From positions 1,612,001-1,676,000 of the forward strand of contig OU015544.1 of NCBI GenBank assembly GCA_907165065.1: a stretch of 64,000 bases of DNA, written 5' to 3'. The stretch is from Caprimulgus europaeus. Its lineage: Eukaryota > Chordata > Aves > Caprimulgiformes > Caprimulgidae. Position numbers and translations under genes: made by a program. Shown here piece by piece: positions 10,001-18,806 of the stretch. The notes below the pieces were generated by a model. That model was not told the origin of the DNA. It did no database searches and saw only the letters and a program-made list of their open reading frames with translations. Every line of letters begins with the position of its first letter. Position 1 is the first letter of the stretch.

Positions 10001-13000
10001 TCCCACCACAACCCACAGCAGTCCCAGAACCTCATCATGACGCCGCTCTCAGGAGTCATGGCCATCGCACAGAGTAAGCGCGCGCCCCGAGCTCACCTCC
10101 GCACCCCGAGCTCACCGCTGTGCCCCGAGCTCACCTCCGCACCCCGAGCTCACCCCCGCGCCCTGAGCTCACCCCCGCACCCCGAGCTCACCTCCGCGCC
10201 CCGAGCTCACCCCCACACCCCGAGCTCACCCCCACACCCCGAGCTCACCCCCGCGCCCCGAGCTCACCCCCGTGCCCTGAGCTCACCTCTGCGCCCCGCA
10301 TGGACCCCTTGTCCTGCAGCGGGCAGGAGGACACCTTGCTCGCTCGCACTGGCCCTGATGTCCCCGTTCTGCTCTGTCCCTCATCCCAGGTCTGAACACC
10401 TCGCAGGCGCAGAGTGTACCCGTTATCAACAGCGTTGCTGGCAGCTTGGCAGCTCTGCAGCCGGTCCAGTTCTCCCAGCAGCTCCACAGCCCGCACCAGC
10501 AGCCGCTGATGCAGCAGTCGCCCAGCCATATGACACAGCAGCCTTTTATGGCCACCGTGACTCAGCTGCAGAACTCACACAGTAAGGGTCTGGGTGGGAG
10601 CTATGAAGGGAAGGGACCACAAAATGAGTTGAGATGGAAAATAAGCTCCTGCCCTCGCCTGCCACCTCTCTCCCATGGGTACCAGCCAGAGCGGGGCTGT
10701 GAGCGGGGTGCGTGGCGACGCGGGATGGCCACATCCCACCCCATCCTGTCCTTCTCCAGTGCCACCCACCGTGTCGCATCACCCATCACTGATGCCCTGT
10801 GGGTGGGATACAGCCCCCCCACCAGCATTTGGTACAAACTTTTATTTTCCCTTCCATGTTCTTATCGCTAAAGCACGTGCTGTGCCAAAGGAGGCAGCTG
10901 GGTCTGTTCCATCCCTGCAAAGCAAACGCTTCCCTGCTGTGCCCCAAAGGGATCCAGCTTCACCCCTCAGGCTCATCCATCATCCTGGCCCCATTCTTTC
11001 TCCAGCACTGGTCTCTGCAGAGCTACTGGTGTCTGGTTCAGCCCCTTAGTCCCCACTGATTTCCCTGGGGGAGCTGGTAGCTGAGAAATCAGTGGCTTAG
11101 AGGTGGTTTCTTTCCGTGGCTTGTTTTACCTCATTCATGTCCCCGTGATGCTCGTTCCAACCCAGCTTGTCTCCCTCCCCTCCGCAGTGTATGCACACAA
11201 ACAGGAGCCTCCCCAGTATTCCCACACCTCCCGCTTCCCCTCGGCGATGGTGGTGACGGACACCAGCAGCATCAGCACGCTGACCAACATGTCTTCCAGT
11301 AAGCAGGTAACGGACGTGGCTGAGGGGCTGTTTCTCCCCTGGAAATGGGGCTGGAGGAGGGTGTAGCAGAAACCCCATCCCGCTGCCTGTGCTGTGCCCA
11401 TGTGGGCAGCTGAAGATGAGCCTCAGGGTGCTGAGAGCCCCGTCCCAGCCCCTTCACAGGCACCCAAAAACCTGCTTGCAGATGGCAAACAGGATGGGGA
11501 TTTGGGTGATGGTCTGGCTGTGCTGGCAGAGGACTTGTCTAAGTCCTGGTGATACCAGCCAGGCCATGCTCATCCCTGGGACAACTTCATCAGAGTGGGA
11601 GCATCCTACTGGGGTTCAGATTGGGCTGAGGAGGTCAGGACCAAGCAGGCTCTGCTGCCTTTGTGTCCTGGTTGGAGTCAGGTGGAGGAGCTGGACTCTG
11701 ATGTGCCCTGACCTCCCTTCAGCCCATAAACCTTCATCATCTGCCCGGTGCAGGTGTCAGACGGGACTTATCCTGGTTCAAATCAGGTGTACGGGGCCTT
11801 ACTCAGACAATGGTCCCTTTCTAAAAGCCAGCTCTGGGGACTGTGGGAAATATGTGGCCCTTATTGATTGTTAGATAAATAAGAGAGAGCCTTGAACTTG
11901 CATTCAGATAAACTTTCTTACTGAGGTTTGACAGGGGAGAGGAAAAAAATGTCTGCAATGACCACAGAGTAAATACAGCGTGGGATTGCTGTGAGACCCC
12001 CCCGTGAGCGCCCGGCGGGGGCAAAGGAAGAGGAGAGGTTGGGACAGGGGCTGCCCAGGGGGGTTGGGGTCCCTGGGAAGGGGTGATGAATGCCACCACC
12101 CCCAGCTCAGGCTCCCACGCTTTGCAGCGCTGGGGGTGAGCATCCATCTGCGCCCCCCGTGGCGGGCGGGGAGCGGTCAGGCGCGGCCGCGCTCCTCGGC
12201 AGCACCATTTCCTCCGCGCGGCTTTATCGGCCCATCTGGTGTGCGCTCAGCCCGAACCGCCCCTGATTAATGCTGCCCTCCCGCCATGGGCTGCCTTTGA
12301 TGCTGGGCTGGCCCAAAGGAGCCCTGGGCACACAGGAAATGTCCCTGGCAGGGAGATAGCGCCCGGCCATCCCCGCTGCGATCAGCCTACCTTGACCAGC
12401 ACTGCCCGGGGTGCTGGGAGCTGGCTGCCTCGGTTTTCCTCCTCCATCACGCTTTTGCACTTTAATTAAAGCAGGAAGAGGCTTCACAGCTCAGGAGGGG
12501 GGTGATGGGGCCGGGTCCCCACGGCAAATGGGTGCAGAATGCCAAAGGGGCACCCACCCATCCCGTTAGCCCCCTGTACGTGATGAATGAGCTGGTTCAG
12601 CAAGCGCCGGGGGCAGGATCTGGCCCCTGTCCCCTCGCACTGGGCTGGAGCAGACACTGGGGTCACATTCCCCCAGTATAGCCCCCAGCCCCTGGGGCCT
12701 CTTTTCCTTCCAACCGCTCGACTTTCAAACTAAAAGTGGAAAAATTTCTCTTTGCACGTTGATTTTTTTCTCAGTGGTCACCCAGGTGATCAGCGAGGGG
12801 TGAATGAAGTGCTACAGGGGCAGCACCAGAGCCCCATAAATGCTGCTCACCCCCCAAATGCCTGAATATTTTTGGTGATTTGGGTTTTTGTCACTGCCTG
12901 GGGCCATCCCTTGGCTCCTCCACGCTTTGCCTTGGCTGGCACAAGGTTGCCTGGCAGAGATGGGCTCCCCTGAGGCGGGCAGAGAGGGCAGGAGGGTCCC

Positions 13001-13969
13001 TGGGTCCCCAGGGAAGTTGTAGCTTTTGGGGCACAGTTTGCTGGGCGTGGGCTGGGTGCTGCTGGTGGGAGCACGTGGATAAACCCAGGGGGTGCAGAGC
13101 CCACCTGAAACCCCAGTTCTGGGGGGGCTGCACTGCTGCCGTTCCTGCTGGTGGGGATGGAGGGTGCAGGGATGTCCCCTGTCCCCCCCAGCTGTCCCCT
13201 TGCACCCGCTGCTGCAGGTCACTTATCAGATGTTGTTGTTTAGACCTGGAAGGGGCAAATACCTCCCGGTTCCTTTGACAACGCTTGAGGCCGAGCCACC
13301 ATTTTTATTACGTTAGCAAACACCTGATAGCCGCGGCCCGTCCCTAATGACATGTCACAGGAGGCTCCTGGCGTCTCCTTATCTCCCCGTTACGATGTTT
13401 GCTGTGTGCTCCAGCCCACAAGGTCACTCGCAGCTCCTGGCCACCCCCCACCAGTGACTGAGGGGACCCACCCAGGGTGGGGGACCCATCCCCAGGGATG
13501 GAGATGTGGCTGCTGTGGTGGGACTGATGCGGTGGTGACAGCTGCTCGGCTCCTTCCCCAGAGGTGACAGCAACACTGGGGGACAGTGATGAGCTGGTCC
13601 CCAGCCCCGCTCCCACCCTGAGCACAAGCTCCTCACGCCTGGCTGCTCTTGGCAGCGCTGCTTGGCTGCGTGGCACAATCTGCAGCAGGCTGGGCACAAA
13701 CAGACCCTTTTAAAATTATTATTATTTTTGGGAGGGGGTGGCAATATCTGGCTCAGAAAGTATTTTCCCATGGCCTCCCTTTCAGGGGACGGCTCAGAGC
13801 CAAGCAGGGCTTGGATGACACCACCAAGGTCTCAGGGTCGTGCGGGAGGTGATGCCTCCAGATGCTTTGCAATGTCCCCAGAGAGTCCCCCGCGGTGCTG
13901 CCTTCACCTCCTGCCCGCCGGTCACTGTGCTGCTCTCTCCCTCCCCAGTGTCCCCTGCAAGCCTGGTGA
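6860..13969 (+). CDS. HNF1B: HNF1B, C-terminal half (exons 5-9, 5' part outside window)
   Basis: HNF1-beta is a homeodomain transcription factor of kidney, liver, pancreas and gut that binds DNA as a dimer. Here the coding sequence is the join 6860-7023, 9941-10073, 10390-10581, 11188-11306, 13949-13969. It gives 208 residues plus the end of a split Gly codon, all with consistent splice phases. The protein reads GVRYSQ..., then [58 protein letters not shown] and ends CPLQAW, which closely follows the human C-terminus. This part is the Gln/Ser/Pro-rich transactivation domain. The dimerisation, POU-specific and homeodomain exons are absent, and I searched 1-6859 for the homeodomain exon without success. 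HNF1A is the alternative paralogue, but the CPLQAW end, the residue match and the DDX52/SYNRG neighbours fix HNF1B. Exon numbers follow the human gene. Confidence 0.97.
7030..7310. promoter_or_regulatory. CpG-dense island just after HNF1B exon 5
   Basis: CpG-rich sequence (ggcggcggcgctgataag..., gcggcgcgggcgcgcg) starts about 10 bases after the exon 5 donor. It includes GATA (ctgataag) and an inverted SOX pair at 7123-7137. Promoter or enhancer function is inferred. Confidence 0.45.
7123..7137. promoter_or_regulatory. Inverted SOX-type site pair
   Basis: ACAATG-GGG-CATTGT is a perfect inverted repeat of two SOX half-sites with a 3-base spacer. SOX8/9/10 proteins are known to bind paired inverted sites as dimers. 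Occupancy is inference. Confidence 0.4.
9941..10073 (+). CDS. HNF1B: HNF1B exon 6
   Basis: Acceptor tccctggcag ends at 9940 and donor gtaagc starts at 10074. It encodes [18 protein letters not shown], then [20 protein letters not shown] and VMAIAQ, and leaves one base of a Ser codon. This block is almost identical to human. The donor lies 11 bases before the 19-bp tandem repeat array of intron 6. Confidence 0.97.
10074..10389 (+). other. HNF1B: HNF1B intron 6 (316 bp)
   Basis: A very short intron, two-thirds of which is the 19-bp tandem repeat at 10085-10293. It has normal GT and AG ends. Confidence 0.9.
10085..10293. repeat. 19-bp minisatellite, 11 units
   Basis: Eleven head-to-tail 19-bp units start at 10085 and recur exactly every 19 bases. 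The consensus is ccccgagctcacctccgca, with changes limited mostly to the last eight positions. Every unit keeps GAGCTCACC. There are no unique spacers between units. Confidence 0.95.
10390..10581 (+). CDS. HNF1B: HNF1B exon 7
   Basis: Acceptor tcatcccag ends at 10389 and donor gtaagg starts at 10582. It completes the split Ser, then encodes [20 protein letters not shown] and a Gln-rich activation segment ([20 protein letters not shown], then [20 protein letters not shown]). The exon leaves one base, which joins exon 8 as Met. The human Gly in SPGSHMAQQ is missing here. Confidence 0.97.
10582..11187 (+). other. HNF1B: HNF1B intron 7
   Basis: 606 bases of unique sequence with normal splice ends. 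No further feature seen. Confidence 0.85.
11188..11306 (+). CDS. HNF1B: HNF1B exon 8
   Basis: Acceptor cctccgcag ends at 11187 and donor gtaacg starts at 11307. It encodes [20 protein letters not shown] followed by [20 protein letters not shown], residue for residue the human sequence as I recall it, and ends at a codon boundary. Confidence 0.97.
11307..13948 (+). other. HNF1B: HNF1B intron 8
   Basis: No exon seen. Two stretches stand out as possible regulatory DNA. One is a CpG-dense block at about 12.14-12.40 kb with ggctttatcgg and attaatgctgc. The other, at about 13.21-13.42 kb, has GATA-type sites (cttatcag, ccttatctcc). Function is inferred from motifs only. Confidence 0.6.
13215..13420. 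promoter_or_regulatory. Candidate GATA-bearing element in HNF1B intron 8
   Basis: CTTATCAGATG at 13222-13232 overlaps a GATA site and a CAGATG E-box. A second GATA site occurs in ctccttatctcc near 13,380, and atttttattacgttagcaaacacc lies between them. No conservation test was possible. Confidence 0.3.
13949..13969 (+). CDS. HNF1B: HNF1B exon 9, last six codons and stop
   Basis: Acceptor ctccccag ends at 13948. The exon opens with six codons, CPLQAW, and the stop TGA at 13967-13969. This is the human C-terminus. The coding part is too short for ORF scanning and is recognised only by phase and identity. The rest of the exon is 3'UTR. Confidence 0.95.
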   Translation, partial: CPLQAW

Positions 13970-14425
13970 TGCTCCACACCTCGCTGCTTTTGCACATAGC
14001 AACGGGATCTTATTTTCCACAACACCCCGCCGGTGACCCGCGCGCCGAGCCCGGGGAGTTGCCAGAGCGACGCCCGACGCCGCAGCGAGGAGCCCATCAA
14101 CCAGAAACGGAGCCGGGGGCTGGAGCCTCCCCGCCGCCCATCCGCGCCCCTCCGGGGACGAGCCCGGGTTCGCAGGACCGTGCCTCTCCTTCCCTCCATG
14201 CAGTATTTCCAAGATGTATCTTGGGGATTTTTTTTCTGAAGTATTTGCCTTCCAAGAGGCCGTTGGCTCTCCCGAGGATCCAGGAACAAGCTGTCCTGGG
14301 AACTGGCAGAAGGGGAAGATGGATCATATTTAAGTTATACTCCTCCACCGGATAGACTGAGAGGGACTTGGGTCTGTTACTTGGTGTTTGGAAGGAGGAA
14401 TTGCATGTGCTGTTGAACTGAGCCA

Positions 14426-14431
14426 ATTAAA
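14426..14431 (+). terminator. HNF1B: Possible proximal HNF1B polyadenylation signal (ATTAAA)
   Basis: The common variant hexamer ATTAAA lies about 460 bases after the stop. No strong GT-rich element follows directly, so use of this site is uncertain. Confidence 0.3.
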
Positions 14432-14432
14432 C

Positions 14433-14440
14433 TGTAAATA
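14433..14440 (+). promoter_or_regulatory. Pumilio-type element in HNF1B 3'UTR
   Basis: TGTAAATA fits the PUM consensus UGUANAUA. A second match is at 14559-14566. Confidence 0.4.
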
Positions 14441-14558
14441 TAGGTACAGTCTGCTCCATCCTCCCCCTTCCCTGCTCCTATACATAGAGATTTATATAAA
14501 AGAAGTAAATTTTGTCTAATGGCTGTAAAATACTGTAATTAAGTGCAATTCCCCTATC

Positions 14559-14566
14559 TGTATATA
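14559..14566 (+). promoter_or_regulatory. Pumilio-type element in HNF1B 3'UTR
   Basis: TGTATATA fits UGUANAUA, 126 bases after the first site, in an AT-rich single-strand-prone context. Confidence 0.4.
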
Positions 14567-15204
14567 TTGTTCCCAAATCTTTCCTCTTTCTCCCTTTTCT
14601 TTTTTTTTGGTAAAGGTCAGAGCTGAACATGGTTTTGGTTTTGTATTTGTGTTCTTCATTTAAACAAGTTAATTCACGAGGAAAGAGCCGGGCCTATGCA
14701 AGGACACCAGTCAGGCAGCACCAGTCTCTGCTCTGCCAGAGGACAGGCACATGCGTGTCCTCTGCACGGTGACATCCCAGGAGAAGGAAGGGCACAGGGT
14801 GAGATGAACAGAGCCCCAGCAGGACCTGGACAATCCATGTGGGGACAACTGCCGCTACAGAGAGCTCAAGGGACTCTTCTGCCTTTGGGGACTCTGAGAT
14901 GGACTGTTTTGGGGTGGGGAGTGCTCAGCACCCCAGTCAACACATCTAGACTGCTGGGAAGCGTGCAGTGTCAGCAGTTTTCAGGTGAGCCTGTAGCATC
15001 TGCTGATACAGAGATGATTGAGGCTGCAGGAAACTCTGGTGGGATCTTCCTCAAATGGGGTTCAGAGACCGTCTCCCTTTTCTGCTCTCCTTGGGGTGTG
15101 GAAGGGACTGGGTGTCCAGTTACTGCCTCGTCTCCTGCCCAGTAAATGGCCAGTACAGGTGGCTTTTTTTCTGCCTTTAGCTGGTTGTTGGCTCCACCCT
15201 TATC

Positions 15205-15210
15205 AATAAA
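15205..15210 (+). terminator. HNF1B: HNF1B polyadenylation signal (AATAAA)
   Basis: Canonical AATAAA followed within 30 bases by a GT-rich stretch (gtgctcttgtcctcgtggtg), the usual arrangement for a cleavage site. It is the first canonical signal after the HNF1B stop codon that I found. Confidence 0.75.
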
Positions 15211-16069
15211 CACGGTGCTCTTGTCCTCGTGGTGTCACCTCTGAGCCACAGCCGGACAGACAGGCACTGGGCTGTGATGTGAACATGCTGTGAACCAGCC
15301 CCCCCAGCTACCTGCCTTGTCTTGCCCGGCAGCGGCTCTTGGAGGAAAAGCTTCACAGCAACATCTCCAGCTTGTGATGAGCCCACCTCTGTGGTGAGGG
15401 CACATCCTGGCTGGGCACCCACTGAGGACACCAGGCTCCACACCCTCCAGAGCCCTGAGGGGGTTTAGGTGCCCAAGTCCTACCTCCCAACGCTGTGCGA
15501 GCTGTAAGAGGCATCGTCTCCTCTCCCACGAGACACGAGCTGCTCCATCCCCGGTCCCCTTTGGAAATGGATCCAGTGCTCCCCAGCTGTGTATGCTTTT
15601 CCCTAAACTGCAGTGTGTGCCAGCTGCTGAGGGTGGTTTAGAGAGGCAGAGAGCAGTAGAGGTGCCCGTGGATGGATGACACTGCTAAAAAGAAAAAACA
15701 CTGGACACTTTCTTGGGGCAGGAAAAGTCTTTTGCTCTGTTTGTATAAGGTCAAGCACAAGTGGGACCCTGGCCCTTGCTGGGACTGACAGGGGTTGCCC
15801 TACAGTGAATAAGTCATCACGAATTGGAGGCCAATATCAGAATGACATTTAATTTAATGTATACCATAATTAAACACCATTTCTTCTGACTTATTGCTGC
15901 TGTGTGGTCTGTAAAGTCCCCAGTCATCGTCTGCTGTAGTTTGGCAGATGCTGGTCCAGCAGGAGGCAGGGACACAGACTGGTGGCAGTGACGTGTCCCT
16001 CCTGCTGTCCCTTGCGATGATGATCTAGGTTTCTACCTGTCTGGACGTGGTGAGTCAATTATTTCAGAT

Positions 16070-16102
16070 GAAGCCCAGGGTATTCTGTGATTCTGTATGA
16101 GC
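16070..16102 (+). mobile_element. Possible CR1 LINE 3'-end remnant
   Basis: The string attctgtgattctgta matches the 8-bp tail repeat that ends CR1 elements. The body before it is too diverged for me to align, so this is tentative. Confidence 0.35.
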
Positions 16103-18744
16103 CAACAATAACAAGAGGCCCTAGGAGGTTGGGAAACCGGTGTCCTCACCCTCCTAATGATGCACTAATGATGTTGCCTGTAGTCCAGCACGGTTTATTC
16201 CTCGTCCTCTGCCAACTTTAGCAGCCGAGTGTTAAGCAAACCAATTAGGAGGTGAGTGCCAGACAAAGCCAAACCCATCTTCTTTGGATACTGAGCCTGC
16301 AGGTCAGTAAAGCGCGAGGGGGAGGCAGGAGGGCGTGCTGCCCTCACTGTAAAGCTTGTGAAGATCTTTGATTGCAAAGAGCTACCAGAGCTGAGTGACT
16401 CAGGGCACATCAGTCGGAAAGGGAGGCCCTTCTGAAGATGCAGTGCAGGGCTTTGGTTTTAAGCACCCTCAAAAATCCCTGTTTTTGCTTTCACACCCTT
16501 TTTTTTTTCTTGTAAGTTAGGTGTGTTATGTGGATTCTTCTACTTATGCCAACTACATTTTGCTCCTTGAGTGGCTTGTGAAGCAAAGTGGGCTGAGCTT
16601 TCCCCAGCTGATGCATATCCAGCATCAGGTTAAATGGGTCCTGCAGAGGAACCAAGCAGGAAGGAGGGGGAGAAAGAGGCAGGAGATAATCTGCTGTAGA
16701 TGAGCTGGTGCTCCAAGGGGAGTGGTACATTTTGGGGGTGATTTCTGCACCAGCTTTTAAGGCAGACGCAGATGGGGAGGTGTGGGGTTTAGAGTGTGAA
16801 ATTGATGTGTAAAGCACTGTTTGGTGAGTGAGTGGCCTGATATCAGTGCTGCTCTCTGGAAATCCTCGCAGAGAAGGTAAGTAAAAACCTTGGGGGATGG
16901 AGATTCTGAGATGCAACCCCAGCAGAGAGGGACCTGGTGAGGGAAGGGGGATCAAACCAAAAGAAAAGCGGGTAAAAAAGCTTTCCAAAGAAAGACTCTG
17001 ATGGAGAAGGTGACTACCATGGACCAAAGAGCGTGTGATAAAGTAGGCAGGATAAAGTCAATAATACGAATAGCACAAATGATTAAGAACAGATAGTATT
17101 TACCCAAGAGGTGTGAATTTCTGGAGGTGCCAAACAGCTCTCTGTGTGCCGTCACCCACCCCTGGGTAGCAGGAGATGGGAAGGTAGAAAGCATGATGGG
17201 TTGCTAAAGGATGCTGTGGATTCTACACATAGAAAGGTTCCCTTGCTTTGGATTTCACCTCTGACTGAGGAAACCTTTCTGCCCTGGGAAATACCACCCA
17301 AAACTGCTTCCCCTGAGCAGCCTCTGAGGCTGCTGGGTTGGGGCTGTCCCTGCCCAGACCTCACCTTGTGCTGGAGAAGCACTGGGTGGGGTGTTTGCTC
17401 CAGCAAACTCCCTGCCTGCCTCATTAAATTGCTGGAAAATACGATGTAATGTTAAATGAGGCTTCTGGAAGACTTTATTTTTTCTTTTCCCGTTGCTGTT
17501 GGGCACGTTGTGTTTGTCCGTGATGCAGTTGTTATGGAGCAGAGAAACTAGCAGAAACACGACCAAGTTCGTTTATGACCAGTAGAGTTTTACAGGGCTG
17601 GGTGATTATTTTACAGTTCAAAGCTGTTCACAAGGGAATTCCTTACACATGGGGATCTGCAGGCTGCCACGAGGCTTTATATGTTCATATCAGCCTGCAG
17701 CCTCCTTCATTGCAGGGCACAGGGACAGCGCTGTGGTTCATTTGAAATGCAGATGTGGGTGCAAAGGAAAAATCCCCTAAATTTCAGCGTTACCAAGACC
17801 AAGGAGTAACACCCAGGGTCAGGGCTGCCGTGGCTTCTGCAGTGCCAGGACCTGCTCTCTCCAGGGAGGCATCGCCCAAAGCTCGCTGTGTGTCGGTGCT
17901 CCTTCTCCAGCCGGGACAGGCTGTGGGGCAGGGAAAGAGCACGGACGGGCACGGGGGAGCTCTGAGAGGTGCAGAGGTGGGATGTGGGAGGGCTGGGCAG
18001 GAGCGTGACCTCTCCTTTACCTCCAGAGGAGAGCGCAGCCCGGTGACACCTGCCCCGACGGGTAAATCCCATGCCCCGACCGCCTCCTGTTTGCGCAGCA
18101 GCAGGGGCGATGCTGCTGGCGGAGTCACTGGGTCACAACCAGGTTAGCGCCGCCCTCGCCTGCCCCAGAGCCGCGATAGGGCTTTATCAGACCGCGAGCA
18201 TGAGCCCTCGGCGTGGGGCTGCCGCGGAGCCGGGCTCCCTGGCGGTTATCACCTGCGTAATTGTGGGGAGGAACACAGCCAGGGAAACCCCATGCAGGGC
18301 CAGACCTGTGTGCTGGCTGCTGGAGAGAGGGCTGGGGCACGCTGGTGCTGGGTTCCCTGTCCCCAGGTGTGTGACAGCAGAGCGGTGGCGGTGCAGACCT
18401 CGCTGCAGGGGCTGGAGCAGTGCCAGGGCTCACCAGCCATCCCCAGTGCTCCAGTGTGACCGGTCCAGCTTGCATCGACTGTCACCAAGCACATGGATTG
18501 CTAAGGAAGGCCCAGGTCATTCCCATGGAGGAGCAGGTGTCTTGCTGGCTGTGAAGGCAACGGCCTCTCCAGGGACACCGAAATACAGCCGAGCTATGTC
18601 AGCAACTTTAAAAATGCCGTTTGGCGCGCGCGGAAACGTAACGTGGTTACACAACAGCACCCGGCTCCAAACGCGCCGCGTTTCCAGACTGGTTCTGCCA
18701 GTCCAGCCAGGTGGCCGGATCTGCTGGAAATTTCGGCAGGAAAA

Positions 18745-18806
18745 GCAGCAGCAGCAGCAGCGTGGGGCTGTGCTGGGGCTGTGCTGGGGCTGTGCTGGGG
18801 CTGTGA
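18745..18806. repeat. (GCA)n followed by a 4-copy 11-bp repeat
   Basis: A short GCA run (18745-18760) is followed two bases later by four units of tggggctgtgc (18763-18806, last base changed). Confidence 0.9.

Larger units (their letters stand above)
13970..15230 (+). other. HNF1B: HNF1B 3'UTR
   Basis: About 1.26 kb runs from the stop codon to just past an AATAAA. The first 200 bases are CpG-dense; after about 14,400 it becomes AT-rich. It holds two sequences that fit the Pumilio element UGUANAUA (14433-14440 and 14559-14566) and an ATTAAA at 14426-14431 that could allow a shorter 3' end. The end is inferred from the signal, not observed. Confidence 0.75.

Noticed and set aside
10085-10293. 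CRISPR-like array
   Set aside because: The 19-bp units are directly adjacent with no unique spacers, and the host is a vertebrate gene intron. It is a minisatellite.
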